Source: an uncultured Clostridium sp. (GTDB lineage Bacteria > Bacillota > Clostridia > Oscillospirales > Acutalibacteraceae). From it: 12,130 nucleotides of DNA. Positions 1-6,901 of this stretch are shown in pieces; position 1 is the first letter of the stretch; every line of letters starts with the position of its first letter. The notes below the pieces were generated by a model, which made no database searches, had not been told where the DNA came from, and saw only the letters and a program-made list of their open reading frames with translations. Both the position numbers and the translations under genes were made by a program. Where the stretch lies: contig URIN01000015.1 in the NCBI GenBank assembly GCA_900547915.1, positions 1 through 12,130 of the forward strand. Direction: 5' to 3'.

Positions 1-25
1 AGCGTCAGATGTGTATAAGAGACAG
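1..25 (+). other. Nextera read-1 adapter remnant (artefact)
   Basis: These bases equal the last 25 nt of the Illumina Nextera read-1 transposase adapter: a 6-nt adapter-specific part (AGCGTC) followed at 7-25 by the 19-bp Tn5 mosaic end AGATGTGTATAAGAGACAG. The match is exact from memory of the adapter sequence. Genomic sequence therefore starts at about base 26 and this edge is probably the true end of the assembled contig. It is library contamination, not a natural transposon end. Confidence 0.97.
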
Positions 26-29
26 ATCA

Positions 30-58
30 TTGATAAATAACCGGTATTATGATAAGAT
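30..58 (+). promoter_or_regulatory. Candidate sigma-A promoter of the glycosyltransferase operon
   Basis: A TTGATA hexamer (30-35) is followed after exactly 17 bp by TAAGAT (53-58), which gives 5/6 and 4/6 matches to the vegetative consensus. The predicted start of transcription is near base 65, leaving a leader of about 30 nt before the ATG at 95. The site begins only five bases inside the genomic part of the contig, so an upstream promoter or read-through from a missing gene cannot be excluded. Confidence 0.35.
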
Positions 59-80
59 AATAAAATGAAAGTTGTATTTG

Positions 81-86
81 AAAGGA
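81..86 (+). promoter_or_regulatory. Ribosome binding site that sets the start at 95
   Basis: AAAGGA lies 8 nt before the ATG at 95. The in-frame ATG at 65 has no purine-rich site before it and falls at the predicted transcription start. A start at 95 also gives the usual N-terminus of family 2 glycosyltransferases, a few residues before VSVVIPVYN. Confidence 0.7.
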
Positions 87-94
87 TGTATCAT

Positions 95-2173
95 ATGGAA
101 CATCTTGTATCTGTTGTAATACCGGTATATAACGCTGAAAAATACCTGCGTGAAGCATTAGATAGTATTATTAATCAGACATACATAAATCTTGAGATTG
201 TATGTGTGGATGACGGGTCAACAGATTCATCCCCCGAAATACTTGAAGAATACAAAGCAAAGGATAATCGTATTGTTGTTTACAGAAAGGAAAATTCCGG
301 AGGCGGTGCCGCACGTAATTATGGCATTGAAAGGACAACGGGTGATTACCTATATTTCTTTGATTCCGATGATATTGCAAAAAATTCGCTCATTGAAAAG
401 GCTCTTTCAAAAGCAGTTGAGACAAATGCAGACATTGTTGCGTTTGATGCTTATACGTTCAAAGATGATAATATTGAACTGAAAACACTCAAAAAAGGCT
501 TTAACAGAAACATTCTTGAAGACTTTGATAAGGAAACTTTCTCTTATAAAGATTTTCCTAACAAAATTCTCAGCATCATTAATATCGTTCCTTGGAATAA
601 ATTGATCAGACGAGAAATCGTTATGAAAAATAATGTTAGATTTGATGAAATCTCGTCAAGTGATGACCTCACATTTTCTGTTATGTGTGCCGCAGTTGCA
701 AATAAGATAGCTGTAATGAACGAAGTGCTTTTGTATTACCGCCTCGGTCATGTCGGCACTATCACTTCAACAATGCGCAATAAGCTTTTCAATGTGAAAC
801 TTGCGCTTGAAAGCGTGGAGCGCCAAATAAAAGCGCTGCCTTACGCAGAAGAGATAAAACTTTCTTTGTATTATCTGATAATTGAAAATTATTGCTTCAT
901 ATTTTCAAATTACACTTACGATTTTGAAACTCAGCAGTCAAAGGATTATTATAATTTTATCCGAGAAAGATTTCTTGACGATGAACTGGGTTCGCTTACC
1001 TGTGAAGATATTGGGAATATGCGCATTTATGTGATGTATGAATCCATAAAAAAGCATTCATATGAAGAGATGCTTGCGCTTCGTTCAAGGGACATTACTG
1101 TTTCTCTTACAAGTTACCCGGGCAGAATTTCATATGTCCACAGTGTTATAGAAAACATTGCCGCCCAGACGCTTAAACCAAAAAGAGTATTATTATGGCT
1201 TGCAAAACATCAGTTCCCTAACGGAAATGAAGATCTTCCTCAAAATCTTTTGGATTGTGTGAGCAGGGGAGAAGTAGAAATCAGATGGTGTGATGACGAT
1301 TTGCGTTCGCACAAAAAGTATTTCTATACTATGCAGGAATATCCGGATGATATTGTTATTACGGTTGATGACGATCTCGTTTATCCGCCTGATATGATAT
1401 TTAATCTTTATCAGTCATATCTTGCTTTTCCCGATTGTGTTAGCGGTATGCGTGTTCATGTTATCGGTGTTGACAGGAAAAACGAAAAGATAATCGACTA
1501 TTCCAAGTGGATGAAACAGTATGACAGAGATATATTAATTCCTTCAACTCAGTTTTTTGCAACCACTGGAGCGGGATGCCTTTTTCCGCCCGGAACGGTT
1601 GACAGCCATGCTTTTAATAAGGAAAAAATATTTGAACTTTGCCCGTTTGCAGATGATATATGGATGAATTTTATGGTGCTTGCAAAAGGCGTTAAAACCG
1701 TTTGTGCCGTCAGAAATTTCGGACTTAGATATTCGGCACCGCAGGATAATTCACTGTTTATTTATAATTCGTCAAACAACAAAAATGAGGAACAGTTCAA
1801 TGCAGTCAGAGATTGGCTTGAAAAAGATTTCGGCGAAAATTATTTCTTTGATCAGGTCAGCAACCACTGCGGGGAATTTGATCTTAATGACCCGCTTGTG
1901 CTTATCGATTACACTGAGTATCAGCGCAAAGAGAAAATGCTTGTTGATAAAAAACTTATCAAAACATTTGCAGAAAAGTCTGAAATTAATGCAAAGCTTA
2001 AAAAGACTTATGCAGAAAAAGCAGAGCGTGGTGTTGAGATAAAAAAACTAAGCAAAGAAAACAAAAAACTTTTATCAGATGTAAAGCTGCTTAAAAAGAG
2101 AATTTCTGATATAGAATCCTCAAGGGCTTACCGTATTTACAAATTTATCAAACATTTATTTAAACGTAAATAA
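95..2173 (+). CDS. Two-domain glycosyltransferase (GT2 + second GT-A-like domain) with C-terminal coiled coil
   Basis: Predicted cytoplasmic or membrane-associated sugar transferase for a surface polysaccharide. From the ATG at 95 it has 692 residues; numbering here counts from the upstream ATG at 65 (subtract 10). Domain 1 (about 14-230) is a classical GT2 fold: VSVVIPVYN, nucleotide-binding DDGSTD at 49-54, and metal-binding DSDD at 100-103. Domain 2 (about 340-610) starts DITVSLTSYPGRI and has IRWCDDD and a DDD motif at 435-437 followed by YPP. It resembles a glycosyltransferase domain common in capsule and LPS loci. Residues about 618-690 are rich in Lys, Glu and Leu and look coiled-coil, ending in SRAYRIYKFIKHLFKRK, a basic tail that may contact membrane. 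No transmembrane helix is seen. The YfhO-family gene starts 23 bp downstream, so the two are probably one operon. The pair of catalytic domains suggests two successive sugar transfers; donor and acceptor cannot be read from sequence. Confidence 0.88.
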   Translation: MEHLVSVVIPVYNAEKYLREALDSIINQTYINLEIVCVDDGSTDSSPEILEEYKAKDNRIVVYRKENSGGGAARNYGIERTTGDYLYFFDSDDIAKNSLIEKALSKAVETNADIVAFDAYTFKDDNIELKTLKKGFNRNILEDFDKETFSYKDFPNKILSIINIVPWNKLIRREIVMKNNVRFDEISSSDDLTFSVMCAAVANKIAVMNEVLLYYRLGHVGTITSTMRNKLFNVKLALESVERQIKALPYAEEIKLSLYYLIIENYCFIFSNYTYDFETQQSKDYYNFIRERFLDDELGSLTCEDIGNMRIYVMYESIKKHSYEEMLALRSRDITVSLTSYPGRISYVHSVIENIAAQTLKPKRVLLWLAKHQFPNGNEDLPQNLLDCVSRGEVEIRWCDDDLRSHKKYFYTMQEYPDDIVITVDDDLVYPPDMIFNLYQSYLAFPDCVSGMRVHVIGVDRKNEKIIDYSKWMKQYDRDILIPSTQFFATTGAGCLFPPGTVDSHAFNKEKIFELCPFADDIWMNFMVLAKGVKTVCAVRNFGLRYSAPQDNSLFIYNSSNNKNEEQFNAVRDWLEKDFGENYFFDQVSNHCGEFDLNDPLVLIDYTEYQRKEKMLVDKKLIKTFAEKSEINAKLKKTYAEKAERGVEIKKLSKENKKLLSDVKLLKKRISDIESSRAYRIYKFIKHLFKRK

Positions 2174-2196
2174 TCAGTCGTTTACAGGAGTTAGTT

Positions 2197-4833
2197 ATGT
2201 TACCAGCAAACAAAACCAAGGATAATAAATTGCCGTGGATATTGATTTTATCGTTTTTGATACCTGCAGCAGTAATATGTGCAGTGTATATCATAAACGG
2301 CACCGACCCGTTCGGAAATGTGTCAATACTTACCGCAGATGCAAAAATACAGTATAAAGATTATTACGGATATTTGTGGGAGGTGCTTCACGGCAACGCC
2401 AGCTTTGATTATTCGTCATCAAAATCACTCGGCGGGCAGATGGTCGGCCTCGTTGTATATTATCTTACCTGCCCTCTTAATCTGCTTGTATATTTTATCA
2501 AAAAAACCCAGATACCGCTTTTCCTCAGCATTTTAACAGCGCTTAAAATATCTTTTTCGGGACTTACCGCATCTTATTTTGTCAGAAAAAGATTCAATAT
2601 TCCTGCTCTTGCAAGTGTTATCATTGCAAGCTGCTATGCTTTAAGCGAGTACAGTTTTGTTTACTGCCATAATATTATGTGGCTGGACGGCGTTGTAATG
2701 CTTCCTCTTGCATGCCTCGGCGTTTACGAATTATTATATAATAACAAAAAAGGACTTCTTTTCTTTTCTGTTTTTGCCGCAATATTCTCAAACTGGTATT
2801 CAGGTTATATGGTTTGCCTTATGACAGGATTTTGCTTCCTTTTTGAGATTGCTCAGAAATATGATTTCAAAAATATCAAAAGCGTAATAAAGCCCGCTGT
2901 TTCTGATGCCGTTCGTGTGGTAGTTGATATGGTGCTCGGAGTCCTTGCAAGCGGTATTCTTCTTGTGCCGGGTCTGCTTTCACTCGTTGGCGGTAAAGCC
3001 GGCGGTAAGGCAATTTCCACCTTGGTGAATGTGCGTGTCCTTGAAAGTCTCAAGGGATTTATGATAAATGCAGACAGCAACCAGAAAGATGCTCCTATTA
3101 TGTACTGCGGAGCAATAATACTTGTTCTTGCTGTTTATATGTTTATTGATAAAAAAACCGATATAAAGAAAAGAATTTTATCAGCTCTTTTCTTTGGGTT
3201 TATGATATGCAGCTTTTGCTTTGATCAGCTCAATATTATGTGGACAGGCTTTGTTAAAAGCTATTCATATCAGTTTAGATGGGCGTTCGTTTTCATCTTC
3301 CTTATGATATATTTCGCAGGCGTCTGCGTGCGTGAGATAAAGAATCACGGCTTTGATAAAATTACAATGTTCAAAGCTCTCGGCATAATAACCGCTTTGT
3401 TTGTACTGATAGATGCTCTTGGTTTTACAAAAGATAAACTTGTTTCCTATTTTTATATTGCTCTTATCATTATTTACGGATTTGCAATCGTTGTAATGTA
3501 CGCTCTTAAGAATAAAAAAATTCTCAAAAGCGCCGTAGCTCTGGTTATCTGTATTTTAACTGTGGCAGAGCTTACTTATAACGGTACTAAGGTATTCGAA
3601 AGTAATTATGTCGATAATAAAGACGATTTCATTAATTATACAAATGAAATGGAGCCTGTTATTGAGAATATAAAAACAAATGATACTTCTTTTTACAGAC
3701 TTGAAAAAAATGTAAGTTATCTCACAGAAGTAGGTAGAACCGTTGCAAACAGTGAAAGCCTGATGTATAACTATAACGGTATTGCTGGGTATACTTCAAC
3801 TTATGACCCGAATGTTGATATCTTTCTTGCTAAAATGGGCTATTCGGATTCAACAAGCATAACACCTGAAAATCAGACTGAAAAGAAATTCAACGCAACT
3901 GAAACATATTGGAACTCACCACAGCTTGTTATGGATAGTATTCTGGGCGTTAAGTATCAGATACTTGATAAATCTGCTCCCGGTCTTGAGGAATATGATT
4001 ACGATTCTATTTTTGACGGCAGATACAGAGTGTATGAGAATCCATATGCGCTTCCGCTTGCGTTCAATGTTTCATCTGATCTTTATGATGACATTGAGTA
4101 CGGTCAGAACCCGTTTGAAAATCAGGAAAAATACGTTTCCTCGGCGCTCGGCAGAGAAGTTTCGCTCTTCTTTACACCCGATTATGAAAACGGTGAAATG
4201 AAAGATAAAGAGCAGAAAATAACAGTTCATATCAAGCAGGACGGTCCTCTGTATTTTTATACAGACCCGAATGACTGCCACGAAAATTCAAACGGCGATG
4301 CATGCCAGCTTTACGTAAACGGCGAAATGGTGCAGAAGATATGTAAGCGCTTTTGCACAAATGCCGTTTATATAGGCGATTATAAAGCTGGTGACACCGT
4401 CAACATTAAAATAAAGATGCACGATAGTTCTGCTAAAAAAGAAAAGACCCATACGGTTTATCTTGAGCAGCTTGACGTTGCAGCGGCTGAGAATGCCCTG
4501 AAAGAACTTGCCTCGGGCAGCAGTTCAACACTCAATTTCAATAAAAACACAGTTTCGGGAACGTATGAAACCGATACTGATTCCACAGTTCTTCTTACCG
4601 TTCCATATACCGACGGCTGGACCCTTTATGTAGACGGCGAAAAACAGGACTATAAGGAAATCGGAGACACATTTATAGGAATTGATCTTACAGCAGGTTC
4701 TCACCAGATAGAAATGAAATATACTACTCTGCATAGAAATGCCGGTATTGCCTCGAGTATTGTAGGCTTTGGCGGATTTGCTGCATGGTGTGTAATTGAT
4801 GTACTTAGAAAAAGAAAAGCAGAGGTTAAATAA
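2197..4833 (+). CDS. YfhO-family polytopic membrane protein (GT-C-type glycosyltransferase)
   Basis: An 878-residue integral membrane protein of the YfhO family. In Bacillus and Listeria, YfhO-type proteins are the GT-C enzymes that move a sugar from an undecaprenyl-phosphate carrier onto teichoic acid outside the cell. The first helix (about 13-34) is followed by an extracytoplasmic loop with DPFG and the family motif TADAKIQY (Asp48), a likely catalytic acid by analogy with GT-C enzymes. About a dozen more helices run to about residue 460. A soluble region follows, ending near 797-843 in the family signature (VPYTDGW, YVDGEKQ, AGSHQIEMKYT), then a last helix (about 852-870) and a basic tail. 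AGGAG at 2186-2190 lies 6 nt before the ATG. It sits between the two-domain glycosyltransferase and the macro-domain gene in an apparent operon. Substrate is not determinable. Confidence 0.88.
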   Translation: MLPANKTKDNKLPWILILSFLIPAAVICAVYIINGTDPFGNVSILTADAKIQYKDYYGYLWEVLHGNASFDYSSSKSLGGQMVGLVVYYLTCPLNLLVYFIKKTQIPLFLSILTALKISFSGLTASYFVRKRFNIPALASVIIASCYALSEYSFVYCHNIMWLDGVVMLPLACLGVYELLYNNKKGLLFFSVFAAIFSNWYSGYMVCLMTGFCFLFEIAQKYDFKNIKSVIKPAVSDAVRVVVDMVLGVLASGILLVPGLLSLVGGKAGGKAISTLVNVRVLESLKGFMINADSNQKDAPIMYCGAIILVLAVYMFIDKKTDIKKRILSALFFGFMICSFCFDQLNIMWTGFVKSYSYQFRWAFVFIFLMIYFAGVCVREIKNHGFDKITMFKALGIITALFVLIDALGFTKDKLVSYFYIALIIIYGFAIVVMYALKNKKILKSAVALVICILTVAELTYNGTKVFESNYVDNKDDFINYTNEMEPVIENIKTNDTSFYRLEKNVSYLTEVGRTVANSESLMYNYNGIAGYTSTYDPNVDIFLAKMGYSDSTSITPENQTEKKFNATETYWNSPQLVMDSILGVKYQILDKSAPGLEEYDYDSIFDGRYRVYENPYALPLAFNVSSDLYDDIEYGQNPFENQEKYVSSALGREVSLFFTPDYENGEMKDKEQKITVHIKQDGPLYFYTDPNDCHENSNGDACQLYVNGEMVQKICKRFCTNAVYIGDYKAGDTVNIKIKMHDSSAKKEKTHTVYLEQLDVAAAENALKELASGSSSTLNFNKNTVSGTYETDTDSTVLLTVPYTDGWTLYVDGEKQDYKEIGDTFIGIDLTAGSHQIEMKYTTLHRNAGIASSIVGFGGFAAWCVIDVLRKRKAEVK

Positions 4834-4836
4834 GTG
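4821..4836 (+). promoter_or_regulatory. SD and GTG start abutting the previous stop codon
   Basis: AGAGG (4821-4825) lies inside the last codons of the YfhO-family gene, 8 nt before GTG at 4834. The stop TAA (4831-4833) directly touches this GTG. The arrangement points to translational coupling. The GTG start is favoured because it gives the N-terminus [11 protein letters not shown], the standard beginning of macro domains of this type. Confidence 0.8.
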
Positions 4837-5889
4837 CCGCTCGAATTTGTAAGAAACGATATTACAAAAATGGAATGTGATGCAGTTGTTAATGCGGCAA
4901 ATGAAAGCCTGCTCGGCGGCGGGGGAGTGGACGGAGCCATTCACCGCGCCGCGGGACAGGCTCTGCTTGAAGAGTGCAGAACTCTAGGCGGCTGTAAAAC
5001 AGGCAGCGCAAAGATAACAAAAGGCTATAATCTGAAATGTAAATATATTATACATACAGTTGGCCCTGTTTGGCGCGGCGGAGGATATAATGAGGAAAAA
5101 CTGCTTAAAAGCTGCTATTCTTCTTCTCTCAGCCTTGCAAAGGAATTCGGCTGTGAAACCGTTGCTTTTCCAATCATATCATCAGGGGTTTACGGCTATC
5201 CAATGCGCGACGCTGTAAAAGTAGCTGTTGATACTATTGCCGATTTTCTTATGGAAAACGATATGCTCGTTTACCTTGTGTTCTTCGGAAATAATGCTCT
5301 GTCAGCAGGCAGCAAACTTGTCAGCGGAATAAAACAGTACATCGATGATAATTATGTGGAACTCCATACTGACAGCGATTACGAGCAAATGCGCCGCAGT
5401 CAGTGCAGTATGCCGCTTGAAAGCTGCCCTTCTGTACCTAACAAAGTGTGTTCGCCCACTGCGTTACCACAGCAGGATGATGAGCTTCTTTCCTCTGATA
5501 CAGCAACTTGCGATTCCCTTTCAGGATATCTTAAAAGCGTCAGGGACGAAAGCTTTTCAGAAATGCTGCTCAGAAAGATTGACGAAAGCGGCATGACGGA
5601 CAGCGAGTGTTATCGAAAAGCGAATATCGACAGAAAGCTGTTTTCAAAAATACGCAGCAATCCGTCTTACAGACCCAGTAAACCAACTGTTCTTGCGTTT
5701 TGTATTGCTCTGAAGCTCCCGATTTCCGAAACTCGGGAAATGCTTTTAAAGGCGGGGTTTGCGCTGTCTCACAGCAGTGTGTTTGATATCATTGTTGAAT
5801 ACTTTATTATTAACGGTATTTATGACATATACAAATTAAACGAAACACTTTTTGAGTTTGATCAAAGTCTGCTCGGCAGTGTGGGATGA
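4834..5889 (+). CDS. Macro-domain protein (ADP-ribose hydrolase type) with C-terminal HTH-like domain
   Basis: A 351-residue soluble protein. Residues 1-165 form a macro domain of the MacroD/YmdB class, which binds ADP-ribose and hydrolyses O-acetyl-ADP-ribose or mono-ADP-ribose on proteins or nucleic acids. Visible motifs are Asp9 in RNDIT (adenine contact), NAAN at 20-23, [10 protein letters not shown] at 28-37 with Asp33 as the expected catalytic residue, and SSGVYGYP at 116-123 in the phosphate loop. The active site looks intact. A low-complexity linker (about 165-225) leads to a helical domain (about 228-351) with [10 protein letters not shown], a segment resembling an XRE/Cro HTH ([22 protein letters not shown], then [15 protein letters not shown]), and [10 protein letters not shown]. 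From memory this C-terminal domain recurs in Clostridia and is sometimes annotated as sigma-factor-like; I see no sigma regions. It may be a regulator or sensor that responds to ADP-ribose. It is the last gene of the operon. Confidence 0.87.
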   Translation: MPLEFVRNDITKMECDAVVNAANESLLGGGGVDGAIHRAAGQALLEECRTLGGCKTGSAKITKGYNLKCKYIIHTVGPVWRGGGYNEEKLLKSCYSSSLSLAKEFGCETVAFPIISSGVYGYPMRDAVKVAVDTIADFLMENDMLVYLVFFGNNALSAGSKLVSGIKQYIDDNYVELHTDSDYEQMRRSQCSMPLESCPSVPNKVCSPTALPQQDDELLSSDTATCDSLSGYLKSVRDESFSEMLLRKIDESGMTDSECYRKANIDRKLFSKIRSNPSYRPSKPTVLAFCIALKLPISETREMLLKAGFALSHSSVFDIIVEYFIINGIYDIYKLNETLFEFDQSLLGSVG

Positions 5890-5921
5890 TTTTCGATAAT
5901 CAATTGAATATTGGATTTTTA

Positions 5922-5949
5922 ACGGTTCGCTTTTGCGGACCGTTTTTTT
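5922..5949 (+). terminator. Rho-independent terminator after the macro-HTH gene
   Basis: The arms ACGGTTCGC (5922-5930) and GCGGACCGT (5935-5943) pair over 9 bp with one G-U wobble around a TTTT loop, and a run of seven T follows (5943-5949). This is a textbook intrinsic terminator 32 bp after the stop codon. It closes the glycosyltransferase-YfhO-macro transcript and separates it from the VWA gene. Confidence 0.93.
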
Positions 5950-5984
5950 GTCGCCTGCAAAGCGACCGGCTAAGGTTTCCTTTT

Positions 5985-5993
5985 TGCTATAAT
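5985..5993 (+). promoter_or_regulatory. Extended -10 promoter for the VWA gene
   Basis: TGCTATAAT carries a perfect -10 hexamer TATAAT (5988-5993) preceded by the extended TGn element. No good -35 box is seen at 16-18 bp, which is tolerated by extended -10 promoters. Transcription would start near base 6000 and leave a leader of about 135 nt before the ATG at 6136. Confidence 0.6.
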
Positions 5994-6001
5994 GCGGTTG
6001 T

Positions 6002-6113
6002 AACGATAAATCAAATGTGTCGCACTTTTCGGAAGCAGTGCATCAATCGTGTTTTCGACTGTGCGTTCACAGCAGGCAGCCTGAAAAAATAACAAATTAT
6101 CCGCTGCGGCGGA
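6002..6113 (+). other. Hairpin-rich 5' leader of the VWA gene
   Basis: The predicted leader contains several short stems: ACGAT (6003-6007) with ATCGT (6046-6050) enclosing GCACT (6022-6026) with AGTGC (6037-6041); CTGTG-CGTT-CACAG (6059-6072); CAGG-CAG-CCTG (6073-6083); and TCCGC-TGCG-GCGGA (6100-6113), the last ending 7 nt before the ribosome binding site. CGCAC (6021-6025) could instead pair with GTGCG (6061-6065), which would exclude two of the other stems. I recognise no known riboswitch class. No gene is seen between 5890 and 6135. Confidence 0.35.
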
Positions 6114-6120
6114 AAATATG

Positions 6121-6126
6121 AAAGGG
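6121..6126 (+). promoter_or_regulatory. Ribosome binding site that sets the VWA start at 6136
   Basis: AAAGGG lies 9 nt before the ATG at 6136. The alternative in-frame ATG at 6118 has only a weak GCGG before it, inside a hairpin. The downstream ATG is therefore preferred; the difference is six residues. Confidence 0.65.
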
Positions 6127-6135
6127 AATGTTATT

Positions 6136-6807
6136 ATGAAAAAAATAAATGTTAAAACACAGAAAAAAGAAAACGACCTTACTGAACTTGTTTTTATTCT
6201 TGACCGAAGCGGCTCAATGGCAGGGCTTGAAAAAGATACTATCGGAGGTTTTAATTCTCTGCTCGAAAAGCAGAAAAGTGAGAATGGCAGAGCGCTCGTG
6301 TCTACTGTTCTTTTTGATAATGAAAGAAAAGTACTGCACGACAGAGCAGATATTTCCAACGTTTCACCCATAACAGATAAAGACTATTATGTTCTCGGCT
6401 CAACAGCACTGCTTGACGCAGTCGGATTTGCCATTCACCATATAGGCAATATTCACAAGTATGCCCGCAAAGAGGACGTTCCATCAAAAACACTTTTCGT
6501 CATTATTACTGACGGTATGGAAAACTCAAGCCGTTTCTATACAGCCGACAGGGTAAAGCAGATGATAGAAAGGCAAAAGAAAAAGTACGGCTGGGAGTTT
6601 ATGTTTATCGGCGCTAATATAGACGCTGCCGAAACGGCGTCACATATCGGTATCTCACCAGACTGTGCCGCTGATTATAAAGCGGATTCTGAAGGAACAG
6701 ACGCGCTTTATGAAAATGTTTGTATGGCTGTTACAAATTTCCGCAGTTCCAAGGATATGGGAAATGAATGGCGGGAAAACCTTTATAAAGATTCAGAAAG
6801 AAAATAA
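6136..6807 (+). CDS. von Willebrand factor A (VWA) domain protein with intact MIDAS
   Basis: A 223-residue protein made almost entirely of one VWA domain, which binds a divalent metal and mediates protein-protein contacts. All metal-ion-dependent adhesion site elements are present: DRSGS with Asp23, Ser25 and Ser27 (LVFILDRSGSM), Thr90 in LGSTALLDAVG, and Asp126 in ITDGMEN. There is no signal peptide or membrane segment, so it is expected to be cytoplasmic. Size and layout recall the stand-alone VWA proteins of the TerY type found in Ter-linked stress gene clusters, but no TerD-like gene is visible here. The gene has its own extended -10 promoter and a structured leader, after the terminator of the macro-HTH gene. 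Proximity suggests a functional link with the macro-HTH protein; this is inference. Partner and role are unknown. Confidence 0.85.
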   Translation: MKKINVKTQKKENDLTELVFILDRSGSMAGLEKDTIGGFNSLLEKQKSENGRALVSTVLFDNERKVLHDRADISNVSPITDKDYYVLGSTALLDAVGFAIHHIGNIHKYARKEDVPSKTLFVIITDGMENSSRFYTADRVKQMIERQKKKYGWEFMFIGANIDAAETASHIGISPDCAADYKADSEGTDALYENVCMAVTNFRSSKDMGNEWRENLYKDSERK

Positions 6808-6829
6808 ATATTTTCATAATATCTTTTTT
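6787..6829 (+). terminator. Possible weak A/T-rich terminator after the VWA gene
   Basis: GAAAATAAATATTTTC (6800-6815) is a perfect inverted repeat that overlaps the VWA stop codon. It is enclosed by AAAGAT (6787-6792) and ATCTTT (6821-6826), and six T follow at 6824-6829. The stem is nearly all A/T and has internal loops, so termination would be inefficient and read-through into the symporter gene is possible. Confidence 0.35.
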
Positions 6830-6837
6830 GTTAAAAT
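6829..6837 (+). promoter_or_regulatory. Candidate extended -10 promoter for the symporter gene
   Basis: TGTTAAAAT combines the TGn element with TAAAAT (5/6 to TATAAT at 6832-6837). The only -35-like sequence, TTTTCA at 6811-6816, has a short 15-bp spacer. Transcription would start near 6844 with a leader of about 58 nt. The call is tentative because the region is A/T-rich. Confidence 0.3.
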
Positions 6838-6889
6838 AATTAACTTCAGCCACTTGCACCCTGCTCAGCGTTGATGTAAAATATTAATC

Positions 6890-6896
6890 GGAGGTG
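6890..6896 (+). promoter_or_regulatory. Strong ribosome binding site of the symporter gene
   Basis: GGAGGTG is a near-perfect anti-16S match 5 nt before the ATG at 6902, which fixes that start and suggests high translation. Confidence 0.85.
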
Positions 6897-6901
6897 TAAA
6901 A

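Noticed and set aside
7..25. Tn5 mosaic end as evidence of a natural transposon
   Set aside because: It is joined to the adapter-specific AGCGTC and lies at the very contig edge, so it is library adapter.
65..94. ATG at 65 as the start of the glycosyltransferase
   Set aside because: There is no ribosome binding site before it and it coincides with the predicted transcription start. AAAGGA sits 8 nt before the ATG at 95 and that start gives the usual GT2 N-terminus.
4525..4944. Open frames on the - strand opposite the end of the YfhO gene and start of the macro gene
   Set aside because: They overlap two well-supported genes, encode Cys- and Ser-rich sequence with no domain, and lack an SD.
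5500..5889. Sigma-70-like function for the C-terminal domain of the macro protein
   Set aside because: No recognisable sigma region 2 or 4 motifs are seen; the pattern fits an XRE-like helix-turn-helix better.
5950..5966. GTCGC-CTGCAAA-GCGAC hairpin right after the terminator
   Set aside because: A 5-bp stem with no T run and no clear role; it lies between the terminator and promoter and could be chance.
5886..6092. Short + strand open frame in the macro-VWA spacer
   Set aside because: It runs through the terminator at 5922-5949 and the promoter at 5985-5993 and has no convincing SD or domain.
6002..6113. A known riboswitch class in the VWA leader
   Set aside because: I could not match the conserved cores of the common classes (TPP, SAM, FMN, glycine, cobalamin, purine, c-di-GMP) by eye.
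6118..6135. ATG at 6118 as the start of the VWA protein
   Set aside because: Only a weak GCGG lies upstream, inside a hairpin, while AAAGGG precedes the ATG at 6136 at good spacing.
5970..6371. 133-codon open frame on the - strand over the VWA leader and gene start
   Set aside because: It is mostly antisense to the VWA domain, has low-complexity Ser/Phe-rich sequence and no ribosome binding site.
6854..6882. TTGCAC-17 bp-TAAAAT promoter before the symporter
   Set aside because: Its transcription start would fall at or inside the SD at 6890-6896, leaving almost no leader, and the -35 match is only 3/6.
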